NCBI GenBank assembly: GCA_023435645.1 | Contig: JAEYRK010000014.1 | Span: 1 to 64,000 of the forward strand | Origin: Bacillota bacterium | GTDB taxonomy: Bacteria; Bacillota; Clostridia; Lachnospirales; Lachnospiraceae | Direction: 5' to 3' | Length of the DNA stretch: 64,000 nt | In this document: positions 8,424-16,470 of the stretch, one piece after another | How the letters are laid out: each line of letters opens with the position of its first letter | How positions within the stretch are numbered: position 1 is the stretch's first letter | The notes under the pieces: generated by a model | The model's input: only the letters and a program-made list of their open reading frames with translations | Told to the model about the DNA's origin: nothing | The model's database searches: none | Position numbers and translations under genes: made by a program

Positions 8424-9848
8424 ATGAAGGATAAGATAATTGGTTTCATTAGAATAATACTTAGAAAAATCATCCTTCCTTTAAGAAAGAGAAAGGAAGC
8501 TTTTTATAATAATTTCCGTCTGTCCATAGCCTTTCGAATCTCCTTGGCATATCTTAGGTTAATGCTATTATACGGAGTACTTTTCATGGCAGGCTTCTTC
8601 CTCCTTTATCTGCATTCAGAGAAGGAGAACTTCGATCGAATGGCTGACGACATCATTGCGTCCATGAAAGAGGAGGGAGGCAGCGAACTGTTAAACCCTT
8701 ATTACATGCAGGGACTTTCCCTACAGTTAAAAGATAAGGATACGAAGGATGAAATCTACAATGATATTGCATTTCTTCCGGATTCAGAGAAAGCCTTTTT
8801 CCACGGAATCCATTTTGAGAATAAGGACAAAAAAGTTCTGATCCTAAATGAGGATCGGGAGTTTACCATAAGAAATATAACATATCAGGCAAGGTTTCAA
8901 TATGATATGTCGGGAAGCTACCAGAGCTTCCTATCACTACTTTGGAAAATGGTGCTTCTATATCTGGCGATAGCAGCCTTGATCATTCGGAAAGGAAAAC
9001 GAAATGATATGAAGCTGTTTGAACCGGTGAGGATCATGTCCGCTGCTGCAAACCGCCTGACAGCCAACAATCTGCACAGTGAACGCCTGAATGTAGAGGG
9101 AACCAAAAACGAGCTGAAGGATCTGGCCACGGTAATCAATTCTATGCTGGACCGGATAGAAACCTCCTACGAAAGCCAGAAGCAGTTCGTTTCCGATGCT
9201 TCCCATGAGCTCAGAACTCCCATCGCAGTGATCCAGGGCTACGCAAACATGCTAAATCGCTGGGGCTCCACAAATGAAGAGGTACTGCAGGAATCCATCG
9301 AGGCGATTCAAAATGAAGCGAGATCGATGCAGGATCTGGTAGAAAAGCTTTTATATCTGTCCAGGCATGATAAGAAGACCTTTAAGCTGAATAAGAAGAG
9401 GTTTAATATGAGGCCTGTTGTGGAGGATATGGTAAGGGAGACCAAGCTTGTGGCTGATAAACGGATCATCAAGAGTCCAATTCTTGAGGATGTAATGGTC
9501 TATGGTGATAAGCAGGCACTGAAGCAGGCAATCCGTATCTTTATTGATAATGCCGTTAAGTACACCAGAGAAGGGGATGAAATCACAGTCCTCTGCCAGC
9601 AGGTGAATGGGGATTGCGTGATCACCGTCCAGGATACCGGGATAGGAATGACGAAGAAGGATGTGGATCATATCTTTCACCGTTTCTACCGAGCTGACTA
9701 TGTAAGGAATCAGAACATAAGCGGCCATGGGCTGGGATTATCCTTAGCCAAGCTGATTATTATGGCACATACCGGTAAGATTAAGGTACGTTCCCAATTT
9801 AAGAAGGGATCTTCCTTTATCATTACTATACCGAAGAGACGGTTGTAA
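8424..9848 (+). CDS. Sensor histidine kinase (HAMP, HisKA, HATPase)
   Basis: 474 aa membrane kinase. One membrane segment lies near residues 44-67, a ~100-residue extracytoplasmic region follows, and a second membrane segment is near 172-190. Then come a HAMP-like linker, the H box with His ~261 (SDASHELRTP), an N box (FIDNAVKYT), G1 (DTGIGM) and G2 (GHGLGLSLAK). The spacing from GGGAGAAGG to ATG is long (~20 nt), and no closer in-frame ATG, GTG or TTG was found, so this start is less certain than the reading frame. It forms an operon with the preceding response regulator. Confidence 0.93.
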   Translation: MKDKIIGFIRIILRKIILPLRKRKEAFYNNFRLSIAFRISLAYLRLMLLYGVLFMAGFFLLYLHSEKENFDRMADDIIASMKEEGGSELLNPYYMQGLSLQLKDKDTKDEIYNDIAFLPDSEKAFFHGIHFENKDKKVLILNEDREFTIRNITYQARFQYDMSGSYQSFLSLLWKMVLLYLAIAALIIRKGKRNDMKLFEPVRIMSAAANRLTANNLHSERLNVEGTKNELKDLATVINSMLDRIETSYESQKQFVSDASHELRTPIAVIQGYANMLNRWGSTNEEVLQESIEAIQNEARSMQDLVEKLLYLSRHDKKTFKLNKKRFNMRPVVEDMVRETKLVADKRIIKSPILEDVMVYGDKQALKQAIRIFIDNAVKYTREGDEITVLCQQVNGDCVITVQDTGIGMTKKDVDHIFHRFYRADYVRNQNISGHGLGLSLAKLIIMAHTGKIKVRSQFKKGSSFIITIPKRRL

Positions 9849-9874
9849 TCAATGCTACAGATTAGTTCGGAAGG

Positions 9875-10130
9875 ATTAATCCGCTACCAATACAGGATGA
9901 GAAGCTGAGGGCTCTCTGGGATTTGATTCTTAAGAATCCGAACCATCATGTGATTCTGGGAATTGAAGAATCAAATATCATATCCCTATGCCAAAGAACT
10001 GGCGATCAGGGAGAACTGTTATAAGATGATGTTGCTCACAGGTTCTAAGTCGGAGAGTACCTTAAACTTCTATAAGAAGGCGGGGTATAACAGCACAGAC
10101 AAAACAGGATTCATCCAGTGGCTGGTGTAA
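9875..10130 (+). pseudogene. Broken GNAT acetyltransferase gene
   Basis: Two pieces of one acetyltransferase lie in different frames. 9875-9976 reads INPLPIQDEKLRALWDLI and then NPNHHVILGIEE, typical of the N-terminal half of a small GNAT protein. From about 9985 the other frame reads YAKELAIRENCYKMMLLTGS and then ESTLNFYKKAGY to a TAA at 10128, the C-terminal half. The central part carrying the acetyl-CoA loop (Q/RxxGxG/A) is missing, so an internal deletion has destroyed the gene. No start codon or ribosome site remains. The rest of the gap up to the terminator at 10202 holds nothing identifiable. Confidence 0.75.
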
Positions 10131-10201
10131 GGAAGGCATCAGCATGAACAGTCATAAAGAAGCATAAGGAGCTGCTGGCTCATCTTCTTCATATGAATAT
10201 A

Positions 10202-10243
10202 AAAAGCACCGCAAAGAACCGTTTGGTTCTTTTGCGGTGCTTT
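10202..10243. terminator. Bidirectional terminator below the ABC exporter operon
   Basis: A long stem GCACCGCAAAGAACC / GGTTCTTTTGCGGTGC flanked by A-run on the left and T on the right, so it can work on both strands. On the minus strand the U-tract follows the exporter genes. Confidence 0.85.
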
Positions 10244-10276
10244 ACTGTTCATTGAATAAATAAGGGAATGCTGATA

Positions 10277-12052
10277 TTATACATTTTTAAACTGAGCCAT
10301 ATACAGATTATAGTACAGGCCTTTCTTCGCCAGCAGCTCTTCCGGACTGCCGGCTTCCTTTATACCACCGTCATCAATGACAAAGATCCGGTCTGCCTTA
10401 CGGATCGTGGACAACCGATGGGCGATGACAAAGGAGGTTCTTCCTCTTAATAAAGCTTCGATACCCTTCTGTACCAACAGCTCCGTATGAGTGTCAATAC
10501 TGGAGGTTGCTTCATCCAGAATTAATATTTTCGGCATAGAAACCATGGTTCTGGCAAAGGCAAGGAGCTGGCGCTGTCCGATGGATAATCCGGAGCCCCT
10601 CTCCTTCAGCTCTGTATCATAACCCTTCTCCAGCTTCATAATGAAGTCATGGGCATTTACCGCCTTTGCTGCAGCGATAATTTCCTCATCACTAGCATCC
10701 AGCTTACCATAACGGATATTATCCTTTACGGTACCGGAGAATAGGAAGTTATCCTGCGTCATGACGCCCAGCTGATTTCTTAGACTTTCAATCGAGACGT
10801 CCTTAATATTAAAGCCATCGATAAAGATATTTCCCTGCTGAATATCGTAAAAACGGCTGACTAGGTTAACGATTGTAGTCTTACCTGCCCCGGTGGGGCC
10901 GACTAAGGCAATGGTTTCTCCCGGCTTGATACTAAAGCTAACATCATTCAGAACCACCGTATCCTCATCATAGGCAAAGGAAACATGATCGAAGCGTACC
11001 GATCCCTCGATGGGCGGAAGCTCAATGACATCCCTTTGGTCTACGATTTCCGGCTCTGTATCCATGATATCAAAGATACGTTCTGCACCGGTAACATTGG
11101 TAACCAGCTGATTATATAGATTACTTAAGTTCATAATCGGATTCCAGAACATACCGATGTAGGTGCCGAAGGCTATGATAGTACCAACATTTGCATCGGT
11201 AAAGCCCAAAAGCTTAACTGCTACAAAATAGAGTGCGATGGTGCCCATTCCCCAGCTTAAATCTACGACCGGGAAGAAGGCATCATTCAGTACAACAGCC
11301 TTCTCAAAGGATTCCCTGTGCTCCTTCAGGAGCTGGTCGAAGGACTCTTCCGTCTCATCCTCTGCTGTAAAGCTTTGAATAATACGCATACCGGACAGAT
11401 CCTCATGAATGAAGGCATTCAGGTTCGAGCTCTTCTTACGGTGAATTCTCCAGCGTAGATGGGACTTGGTCTGGATAAACCATAGTCCAAGAATCATAAA
11501 CGGCAGGCTGACCAGTGATGCCAATGCCAGCTTCCAGTTTAATACAAGCATAATAACAACGACAGCACAGATCGTAATAAAATCCGGAATCAAGGTTGTA
11601 ACACTGTTGGTTAATACATCCTTCAGGGAATTGACATCGCCAATGACCCTGGCCAGAATTTTGCCGGTGGGCCTGCTGTCAAAGAAGCTGAAGGATAGCT
11701 TCTGGATGTGTGTATAAAGCTCCTGTCTTATGTTTAACAGAACCTTATTGGAGATCTTCGCCATCAGGTACATCCTTGTCTTTACAAGAATAACAAACAG
11801 AATGTTAATCAGTACGGCAAAAATCCCCAACTGATATAAACCCTTCATATCGCCGTTTGCGATATGGACATCCACCGCCCGCTCTATTAGCAGCGGGTTT
11901 AGGATGGAGATGAATACTGTAACCAGCATGATAAGTAATACTCCGGTAATCGGGAGCTTATATGCCAGAAGGTATCGAAATAAACGGAACAAGGTATTTT
12001 TTTTATCGACGTTACGCATGAATTCGTCGTCTCTAATGGAATTTACTGACAT
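10277..12052 (-). CDS. ABC exporter half-transporter, catalytic subunit (BmrD/LmrD-like position)
   Basis: 591 aa: a type IV ABC exporter with an N-terminal six-helix membrane domain (~25-310) fused to an ATPase domain. Motifs are Walker A GPTGAGKTT, signature LSIGQRQLLAFAR, and Walker B LILDEATSSID with the canonical catalytic Glu. It overlaps the upstream exporter gene by 10 bp and has AAGGAGG before its own ATG, which points to translational coupling. The partner has Asp at the catalytic position, so the two should form an asymmetric heterodimer like BmrC/BmrD or LmrC/LmrD, which export drugs or other amphiphiles. The substrate is not known. Confidence 0.92.
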   Translation of the reverse strand: MSVNSIRDDEFMRNVDKKNTLFRLFRYLLAYKLPITGVLLIMLVTVFISILNPLLIERAVDVHIANGDMKGLYQLGIFAVLINILFVILVKTRMYLMAKISNKVLLNIRQELYTHIQKLSFSFFDSRPTGKILARVIGDVNSLKDVLTNSVTTLIPDFITICAVVVIMLVLNWKLALASLVSLPFMILGLWFIQTKSHLRWRIHRKKSSNLNAFIHEDLSGMRIIQSFTAEDETEESFDQLLKEHRESFEKAVVLNDAFFPVVDLSWGMGTIALYFVAVKLLGFTDANVGTIIAFGTYIGMFWNPIMNLSNLYNQLVTNVTGAERIFDIMDTEPEIVDQRDVIELPPIEGSVRFDHVSFAYDEDTVVLNDVSFSIKPGETIALVGPTGAGKTTIVNLVSRFYDIQQGNIFIDGFNIKDVSIESLRNQLGVMTQDNFLFSGTVKDNIRYGKLDASDEEIIAAAKAVNAHDFIMKLEKGYDTELKERGSGLSIGQRQLLAFARTMVSMPKILILDEATSSIDTHTELLVQKGIEALLRGRTSFVIAHRLSTIRKADRIFVIDDGGIKEAGSPEELLAKKGLYYNLYMAQFKNV

Positions 12053-13815
12053 GCAGCCACCTCCTTTATGTCAGGGCTCTTCCCGGGAATATCGGATAGA
12101 TCATTGAGATAATCCCCGTACTGAGCCATATAGGTATTGTAATAGTAACCCCTGCACTTTAACAGCGTCTCATGGGTACCGCGTTCAGCAATTTTTCCAT
12201 CCTCAAGGATAATAATTTCATCCGCATTCTTAACCGCAGAAATTCTGTGAGCGATGATGATTTTCGTTGCCTCCACTTCTGAGAGAGCCTTCTGAATCTC
12301 ATGCTCTGTCTCCATGTCAAGAGCGGAGGTAGAATCATCAAGCACCAGAATCGGAGACTTCTTAGCCAAGGCTCTGGCGATGCTAATTCTTTGCTTCTGA
12401 CCTCCGGACAGACCGACACCCCTTTCACCGATGACGGTTTCATACTGCTCCTCCATCCGTTCGATGAACTCTTTTGCTTGGGCACCCTCTGCAGCCTCAA
12501 CCACTTCTTCCTGCATTACATGATGCTTATCACCCATTTTTACATTTTCATTTATCGTATCTGAGAATAGAAATACATCCTGCATTACCAGTGAAACACT
12601 CTTCCTCAATTGCTTCAGGGTAAGGTCCTTGATATTGACCCCATCCAGTCTAATCTCACCCTCAGTCACATCATAAAAGCGCTGGAGCAGGTTGATAATA
12701 GAGCTTTTTCCGGTACCGGTAGCACCCATGATACCGATGGTTTTTCCTTCCGGTAGAACAAAGCTGATATCGGATAGGATGGTTTTATCACTGAGAGAGA
12801 AGGATACCTTGTCAAATTGTATGGAACCCTTTACCTCCTCAAGAACAACAGGCGCATCCGTTTCCTTAATCTCCGGTGCTTCCTTCATGATCTTCTTGAT
12901 TCTCTTATAGGAAGCTACGGCAGATGCGGCATCATTTGCCAGCCAGCCGAACATTTCCATCGGCCAGACGATATTCATGGAATACTCAATGAAAGCACCC
13001 AAGGTTCCCAGCGAAATATCTGAATTGATTACCTTATAACCGCCATAGATTACTACGAACATAGGCAGCAGCTTCGTGATCAGCTGAAAGTAGGGATAGA
13101 TTTTAATAAATACCCTTGACTGCTTCATGTTCAGATCGTAATACTTCTTATTATGGGATAAGAATTTCATAATCTCATGCTTCTCCCTGGCAAAGGCCTT
13201 AACAGTCCGTACACCGGACAGATTTTCCTGAGCCACCAGATTAAGCTTTGAATTTTCCTCACTGATCTGTTCATAAACACTGCCCAGCTTACGTTCCATT
13301 AATATAGCAAGGAAAGCTACACAGGGGAGCACTAGTGTTGGAATGATTGCCAGAGAGGGGCTTAAGCTAAACATGAAATATAAGGCAAAGGCCGTATGAA
13401 CTGTAACCTGAATAATCAGCATGCTGACATAACCAAGAGCCCCCCAAAGTCGGTCAACATCATCCTTTACCCTTGACATCAGTTCACCGGTATTATTTGA
13501 ATCAAAAAAACTTAAGGAAAGACTCTGTATATGCACAAACAGTTGTTTTCTTATTTTAACTGTTATTCTGGCACTGATCAGATCAAAGATAAGTTCTTTG
13601 ACATATTGGAGTACACTTCTCCCCACCGCAATCAGTAAAACGATTCCCAGCAGCTTTGGCAGCAAGCTGTTATTCCCTTTACTGATGACATCATCTATGA
13701 TGACTTTTGTTACCTGGGGTGATAGCATATCCAGGAATACTGCCACAACAATACAGACAACAGCGGCTGCGTACGCGTACCAGTATTTTTTTAAGTACTT
13801 TGATATTATGTTCAT
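12043..13815 (-). CDS. ABC exporter half-transporter with degenerate catalytic site
   Basis: 590 aa with an N-terminal membrane domain and a C-terminal ATPase. Motifs are Walker A GATGTGKSS, signature LSGGQKQRISIAR, and Walker B LVLDDSTSALD, where the catalytic Glu is replaced by Asp. That substitution is typical of one half of heterodimeric exporters. The longest ORF begins at 13881, but the ATG at 13815 is preceded by GGAGGA at 5 nt and gives MNIISKYLKKYW, the normal start. The gene is the first large gene of the operon and lies behind two tiny ORFs, an internal terminator and a consensus promoter. Confidence 0.92.
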   Translation of the reverse strand: MNIISKYLKKYWYAYAAAVVCIVVAVFLDMLSPQVTKVIIDDVISKGNNSLLPKLLGIVLLIAVGRSVLQYVKELIFDLISARITVKIRKQLFVHIQSLSLSFFDSNNTGELMSRVKDDVDRLWGALGYVSMLIIQVTVHTAFALYFMFSLSPSLAIIPTLVLPCVAFLAILMERKLGSVYEQISEENSKLNLVAQENLSGVRTVKAFAREKHEIMKFLSHNKKYYDLNMKQSRVFIKIYPYFQLITKLLPMFVVIYGGYKVINSDISLGTLGAFIEYSMNIVWPMEMFGWLANDAASAVASYKRIKKIMKEAPEIKETDAPVVLEEVKGSIQFDKVSFSLSDKTILSDISFVLPEGKTIGIMGATGTGKSSIINLLQRFYDVTEGEIRLDGVNIKDLTLKQLRKSVSLVMQDVFLFSDTINENVKMGDKHHVMQEEVVEAAEGAQAKEFIERMEEQYETVIGERGVGLSGGQKQRISIARALAKKSPILVLDDSTSALDMETEHEIQKALSEVEATKIIIAHRISAVKNADEIIILEDGKIAERGTHETLLKCRGYYYNTYMAQYGDYLNDLSDIPGKSPDIKEVAACQ

Positions 13816-13901
13816 TGCTCCTCCATTTCCCGCATTCCCTAGATGCATAGAATAATAACAGATTATTACATGGTCCAACAAGTTTGTATTTCATCGTCCA
13901 T

Positions 13902-13991
13902 TTATTTCAAGGGCTCGCCAGCTCCGTTGAAATAAAAATAAGCCGCAGTAAGATATACCGCGGCATAAAAGCATAAGAAATACAGATTCAT
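13902..13991 (-). CDS. Leader peptide 2 (29 aa), overlaps an intrinsic terminator
   Basis: A 29-aa ORF begins MNLYFLCFYAAVYLTAAYF, ends in GAGEPLK, and is rich in aromatic residues and hydrophobic throughout. AGGAGG lies 8 nt upstream of the ATG, and that ribosome site is held in a small hairpin (TCCTGCT-GCC-AGCAGGA). The coding region itself contains the terminator described at 13930-13964, so ribosome position on this ORF should decide whether transcription continues into the exporter genes. I know of no homologue by sequence. By analogy with bmrB ahead of bmrCD in Bacillus subtilis it may be a translation-sensing leader. It might instead be a small membrane peptide with its own role. Confidence 0.7.
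   Translation of the reverse strand: MNLYFLCFYAAVYLTAAYFYFNGAGEPLK
13930..13964 (-). terminator. Attenuator terminator inside leader ORF 2
   Basis: On the minus strand GCCGCGGTA-TATCT-TACTGCGGC is a 9-bp stem (one G-U) with a 5-nt loop, followed by TTATTTTTATTT. It has the form of an intrinsic terminator, yet it lies inside the coding region of the second leader peptide, ~115 nt before the first exporter gene. Confidence 0.75.
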
Positions 13992-14043
13992 GATGTTCGC
14001 CTCCTGCTGGCAGCAGGAAAATACAGGAAGGCGCACAAAATTA

Positions 14044-14124
14044 CTATCTCTTCTTATCACCGGAGGTAATCTCATTGAATGCGTGCTTTATTAAATTATT
14101 ATTACTTACAATAGCAAACTTCAT
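14044..14124 (-). CDS. Leader peptide 1 (26 aa)
   Basis: A 26-aa ORF begins MKFAIVSNNNLIKHAFNEI and ends SGDKKR before a TAG. AAAGGAGG lies 8 nt upstream of the ATG. It starts only ~27 nt after the predicted transcription start. The product is polar with a basic C-terminus, has no signal peptide and no Cys, and matches no family I recognise. Position, strength of the ribosome site and the linked promoter support translation. Its role is either as the first leader of the attenuator or as a short peptide handled by the exporter. Confidence 0.7.
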   Translation of the reverse strand: MKFAIVSNNNLIKHAFNEITSGDKKR

Positions 14125-14158
14125 TTGTTTTACCTCCTTTTTGTAATAGTCTGTTAAA

Positions 14159-14187
14159 ATTATATATGCAAGAATTTATAATGTCAA
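14159..14187 (-). promoter_or_regulatory. Consensus promoter of the leader/exporter operon
   Basis: On the minus strand TTGACA (14187-14182), exactly 17 nt, then TATAAT (14164-14159). Both boxes match the sigma-A consensus perfectly, so transcription should be strong and need another control point downstream. Confidence 0.88.
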
Positions 14188-14334
14188 TCTGTTTTTTCAA
14201 AAAATATAAAAAAATAATACAAATACGGTAAAGTTATCCGTATCACTAGAAAATATGACAAAAAAATCCTATCTGTGAACAATAGATTAAATTTTCATTA
14301 AGTTATAAAATCTTCAAGGATTGTTCATATTTTT

Positions 14335-14344
14335 ATGCTATAAT
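14335..14344 (+). promoter_or_regulatory. Extended -10 promoter of the alarmone synthetase gene
   Basis: ATGCTATAAT gives TG-N-TATAAT, an extended -10 box ~70 nt before the gene. No good -35 box is present at 16-18 nt. The AT-rich region from 14188 to 14330 holds nothing else I can identify. Confidence 0.55.
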
Positions 14345-14415
14345 AACTATGAATGAACAATTTATGAACTGCTATGTATGTACAGAATACACAAAAATGA
14401 AAAGGTTGTGATGGA

Positions 14416-15246
14416 ATGGATCTTCCGATGTTTTATGATGAAGCAGAGGAATGGAACAATGCATTGTTCTTATATGATGCAGCACTGAAAGAGATAAATA
14501 CGAAACTTGAAATTTTGAATAATGAATTTAAACTGGCCCACCAGTATAATCCGATTGAGCATATTACTTCAAGAATAAAAACGCCCCAAAGCATTGCCAA
14601 GAAGCTGAGACATAACGGTAAGGAACTAACAGTAGAGAATATTGTAAAATATGTAAATGATGTGGCGGGAATCAGAATTATCTGCTCCTTTACCTCGGAT
14701 ATCTATAGAATAGCGGACTTGATTGCCAAGCAGAATGATATCAAGGTATTAAAGATCAAGGATTACATCGTACAACCGAAGGAAAACGGTTATACCAGCT
14801 ATCACATGATAGTATCCATACCAGTTTATCTATCGGATACCATTGTGGATACGAAGGTAGAGATCCAAATCCGTACCATTGCTATGGATTTTTGGGCTAG
14901 CCTGGAACATAAAATCTATTATAAATTTGAAGGGAAGGCACCGGAGCATATCCGGAAGGAGCTAAAAGAATGCTCTGATATCGTATCCTATCTGGATCAG
15001 AAAATGCTTTCTCTAAATGAAGAAATAAAAAGCTACAGTCAGGACCAGCTGGAGGGGTATGAACCGCAGCTCAGTGCAAACTATAAAACAATTGTTGCAG
15101 AATCCTTCGGTACATTCATTGAGGATGAGGTAGAGAATACCTCCGAACATGGGAAGGTAAAGAATGCGGAAGAAAACAAGGAGAAAAATGTTGAAGAGAA
15201 GAAGAAACCGGGACGAAAGAGAATACTCTTCGGACTGGGTAGCTAA
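14416..15246 (+). CDS. Small alarmone synthetase, GTP pyrophosphokinase (RelQ-like)
   Basis: 276 aa with a single RelA/SpoT synthetase domain and no hydrolase, TGS or ACT domain. It makes (p)ppGpp from GTP/GDP and ATP. Motifs are SRIKTPQSIAKKLR, VNDVAGIRIICSF, VQPKENGYTSYHMIV, and VEIQIRTIAMDFWASLEHKI. Typical RelQ proteins are ~210-230 aa; this one carries an extra charged C-terminal tail of ~50 residues (from about TSEHGKVKNAEE) rich in Glu, Lys and Asn and ending in KKPGRKRILFGLGS. It is a single gene with its own promoter, convergent with the S1-domain gene. Confidence 0.9.
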   Translation: MDLPMFYDEAEEWNNALFLYDAALKEINTKLEILNNEFKLAHQYNPIEHITSRIKTPQSIAKKLRHNGKELTVENIVKYVNDVAGIRIICSFTSDIYRIADLIAKQNDIKVLKIKDYIVQPKENGYTSYHMIVSIPVYLSDTIVDTKVEIQIRTIAMDFWASLEHKIYYKFEGKAPEHIRKELKECSDIVSYLDQKMLSLNEEIKSYSQDQLEGYEPQLSANYKTIVAESFGTFIEDEVENTSEHGKVKNAEENKEKNVEEKKKPGRKRILFGLGS

Positions 15247-15306
15247 TCCTGTCTCCAACCTAAACTTAACAATGAGGATGAAATAAGCCTAAGCCACCGT
15301 ATAATA

Positions 15307-15360
15307 TGCTCCCCTTGTAGTAGACAGTTTCCTTAATCACTGTTAACCACAGGGGGAGCA
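15307..15360. terminator. Probable terminator between convergent genes
   Basis: TGCTCCCC pairs with GGGGAGCA around a structured loop containing a second small stem (CAGTTT...CACTG). There is no strong U-tract on either side. It sits between two converging genes. Confidence 0.5.
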
Positions 15361-15393
15361 GTTTCATATCAGCAGTTTAGGGTCTTTTTAAAT

Positions 15394-16371
15394 TTAGGAC
15401 AACTTTATGTTTTTTAATAAGGCTGCCAGCCCTGTGGTAGCTTCCTCACCACTGGAGTAGGTAGCAGGGGCATTCTCGATATCCTCAACAACCTCTTCCT
15501 TCTCCTCTACCGCTTTCTTACTAAGGCTGATCTTGCCATCCTTAATATCTGTTACCTTTACTGTTACGGTGTCGCCTTCCTTCATGATCTCGTTCGGGGA
15601 TTTTAATCTCTTATCACTCATCTGTGAGATATGAACCAGGCCGGATAATCCGTCACCAATATTAACAAAGGCTCCGTAGGGTGCTATTTTTTCAACGATA
15701 CCGGTGGTAACGATGCCTAGCTGAAGCCTTCTCAGCTTACTTTTCTTATCCTTCTGGGCCTTATCTTTTTCCACCTCTTTTGCAGAGAGAACAAGCTTCC
15801 TATCGGCTTCAGAACAGGTGATTACGAGGGCTTCCACCTCTTTTCCAACCCAGGTATCCAGGTTCTCTACATAGGATAGGGATAGCTGGGAGGCAGGAAT
15901 AAAGGCACGGATACCCTGAAGATAGGTTACGACGCCGCCATTTACGGCTTGAGCGATTTTCACCCGTACCACGGTTTTGTTGTTCATCATTTCCATTAAA
16001 TATTCCCAGGCAAGAATATCATCAGCGCGCTTCTTAGAGAGAAGAATGCTTCCGTGGCCGTTGTCCTCCCTGAGAACAACAGCGGAGATTTCCTCTCCCA
16101 GGGTAATATCGGCTTTGATAGAAAAGCTGGGATCATTGCTCAGCTCCTCCAGCTTAATGATGCCTTCGGTATAATAACCGAGATCCAGGTTAACCTCGGT
16201 TTCGGAGATTCCGATTACGGTGCCCTTCAGAAGATCCCCTTCATTAATTTTCTTAAAGGAATTGTTGATCTGCTCCTTGAATTCATCCATGGAAGGAATG
16301 ATTTCCGGTGCGGGAGCTGCAGCTTGATCTTCTCTTATCACTTCGTTTTCATTCACATGCTCTGTACTCAT
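15394..16371 (-). CDS. S1 RNA-binding domain protein (ribosomal protein S1-like)
   Basis: 325 aa with three S1-type OB folds: residues ~40-105 (GDLLKGTVIGISETEVNLDL), ~120-190 (TVVRVKIAQAVNGGVVTYL), and ~215-285 (GIVTTGIVEKIAPYGAFVNI then GLVHISQMSDKR). Only the last is a canonical S1 domain. Gram-positive S1-like proteins of this size bind mRNA and aid translation, but the exact role is uncertain. Acidic, low-complexity ends are normal for this family. The spacing between ribosome site and ATG is long; a hairpin GAAGGG / CCCTTC lies between, and folding it would bring AAAGGAGG to ~11 nt from ATG. An extended -10 box (TGGTATACT) lies upstream. Confidence 0.85.
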   Translation of the reverse strand: MSTEHVNENEVIREDQAAAPAPEIIPSMDEFKEQINNSFKKINEGDLLKGTVIGISETEVNLDLGYYTEGIIKLEELSNDPSFSIKADITLGEEISAVVLREDNGHGSILLSKKRADDILAWEYLMEMMNNKTVVRVKIAQAVNGGVVTYLQGIRAFIPASQLSLSYVENLDTWVGKEVEALVITCSEADRKLVLSAKEVEKDKAQKDKKSKLRRLQLGIVTTGIVEKIAPYGAFVNIGDGLSGLVHISQMSDKRLKSPNEIMKEGDTVTVKVTDIKDGKISLSKKAVEEKEEVVEDIENAPATYSSGEEATTGLAALLKNIKLS

Positions 16372-16470
16372 CTTGTTTTTGAAGGGTAATATCCTCCCTT
16401 CTACCTCCTTTACTCTATGTAATTATGGTAAGTATACCACATGTCCCATAAAATATGAATCGGAATTGAT

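Noticed and set aside
13691..13894. ORF overlapping the start of the first exporter gene (MKYKLVGPCNN...)
   Set aside because: No ribosome site ahead of its ATG; most of its length is the exporter gene in another frame.
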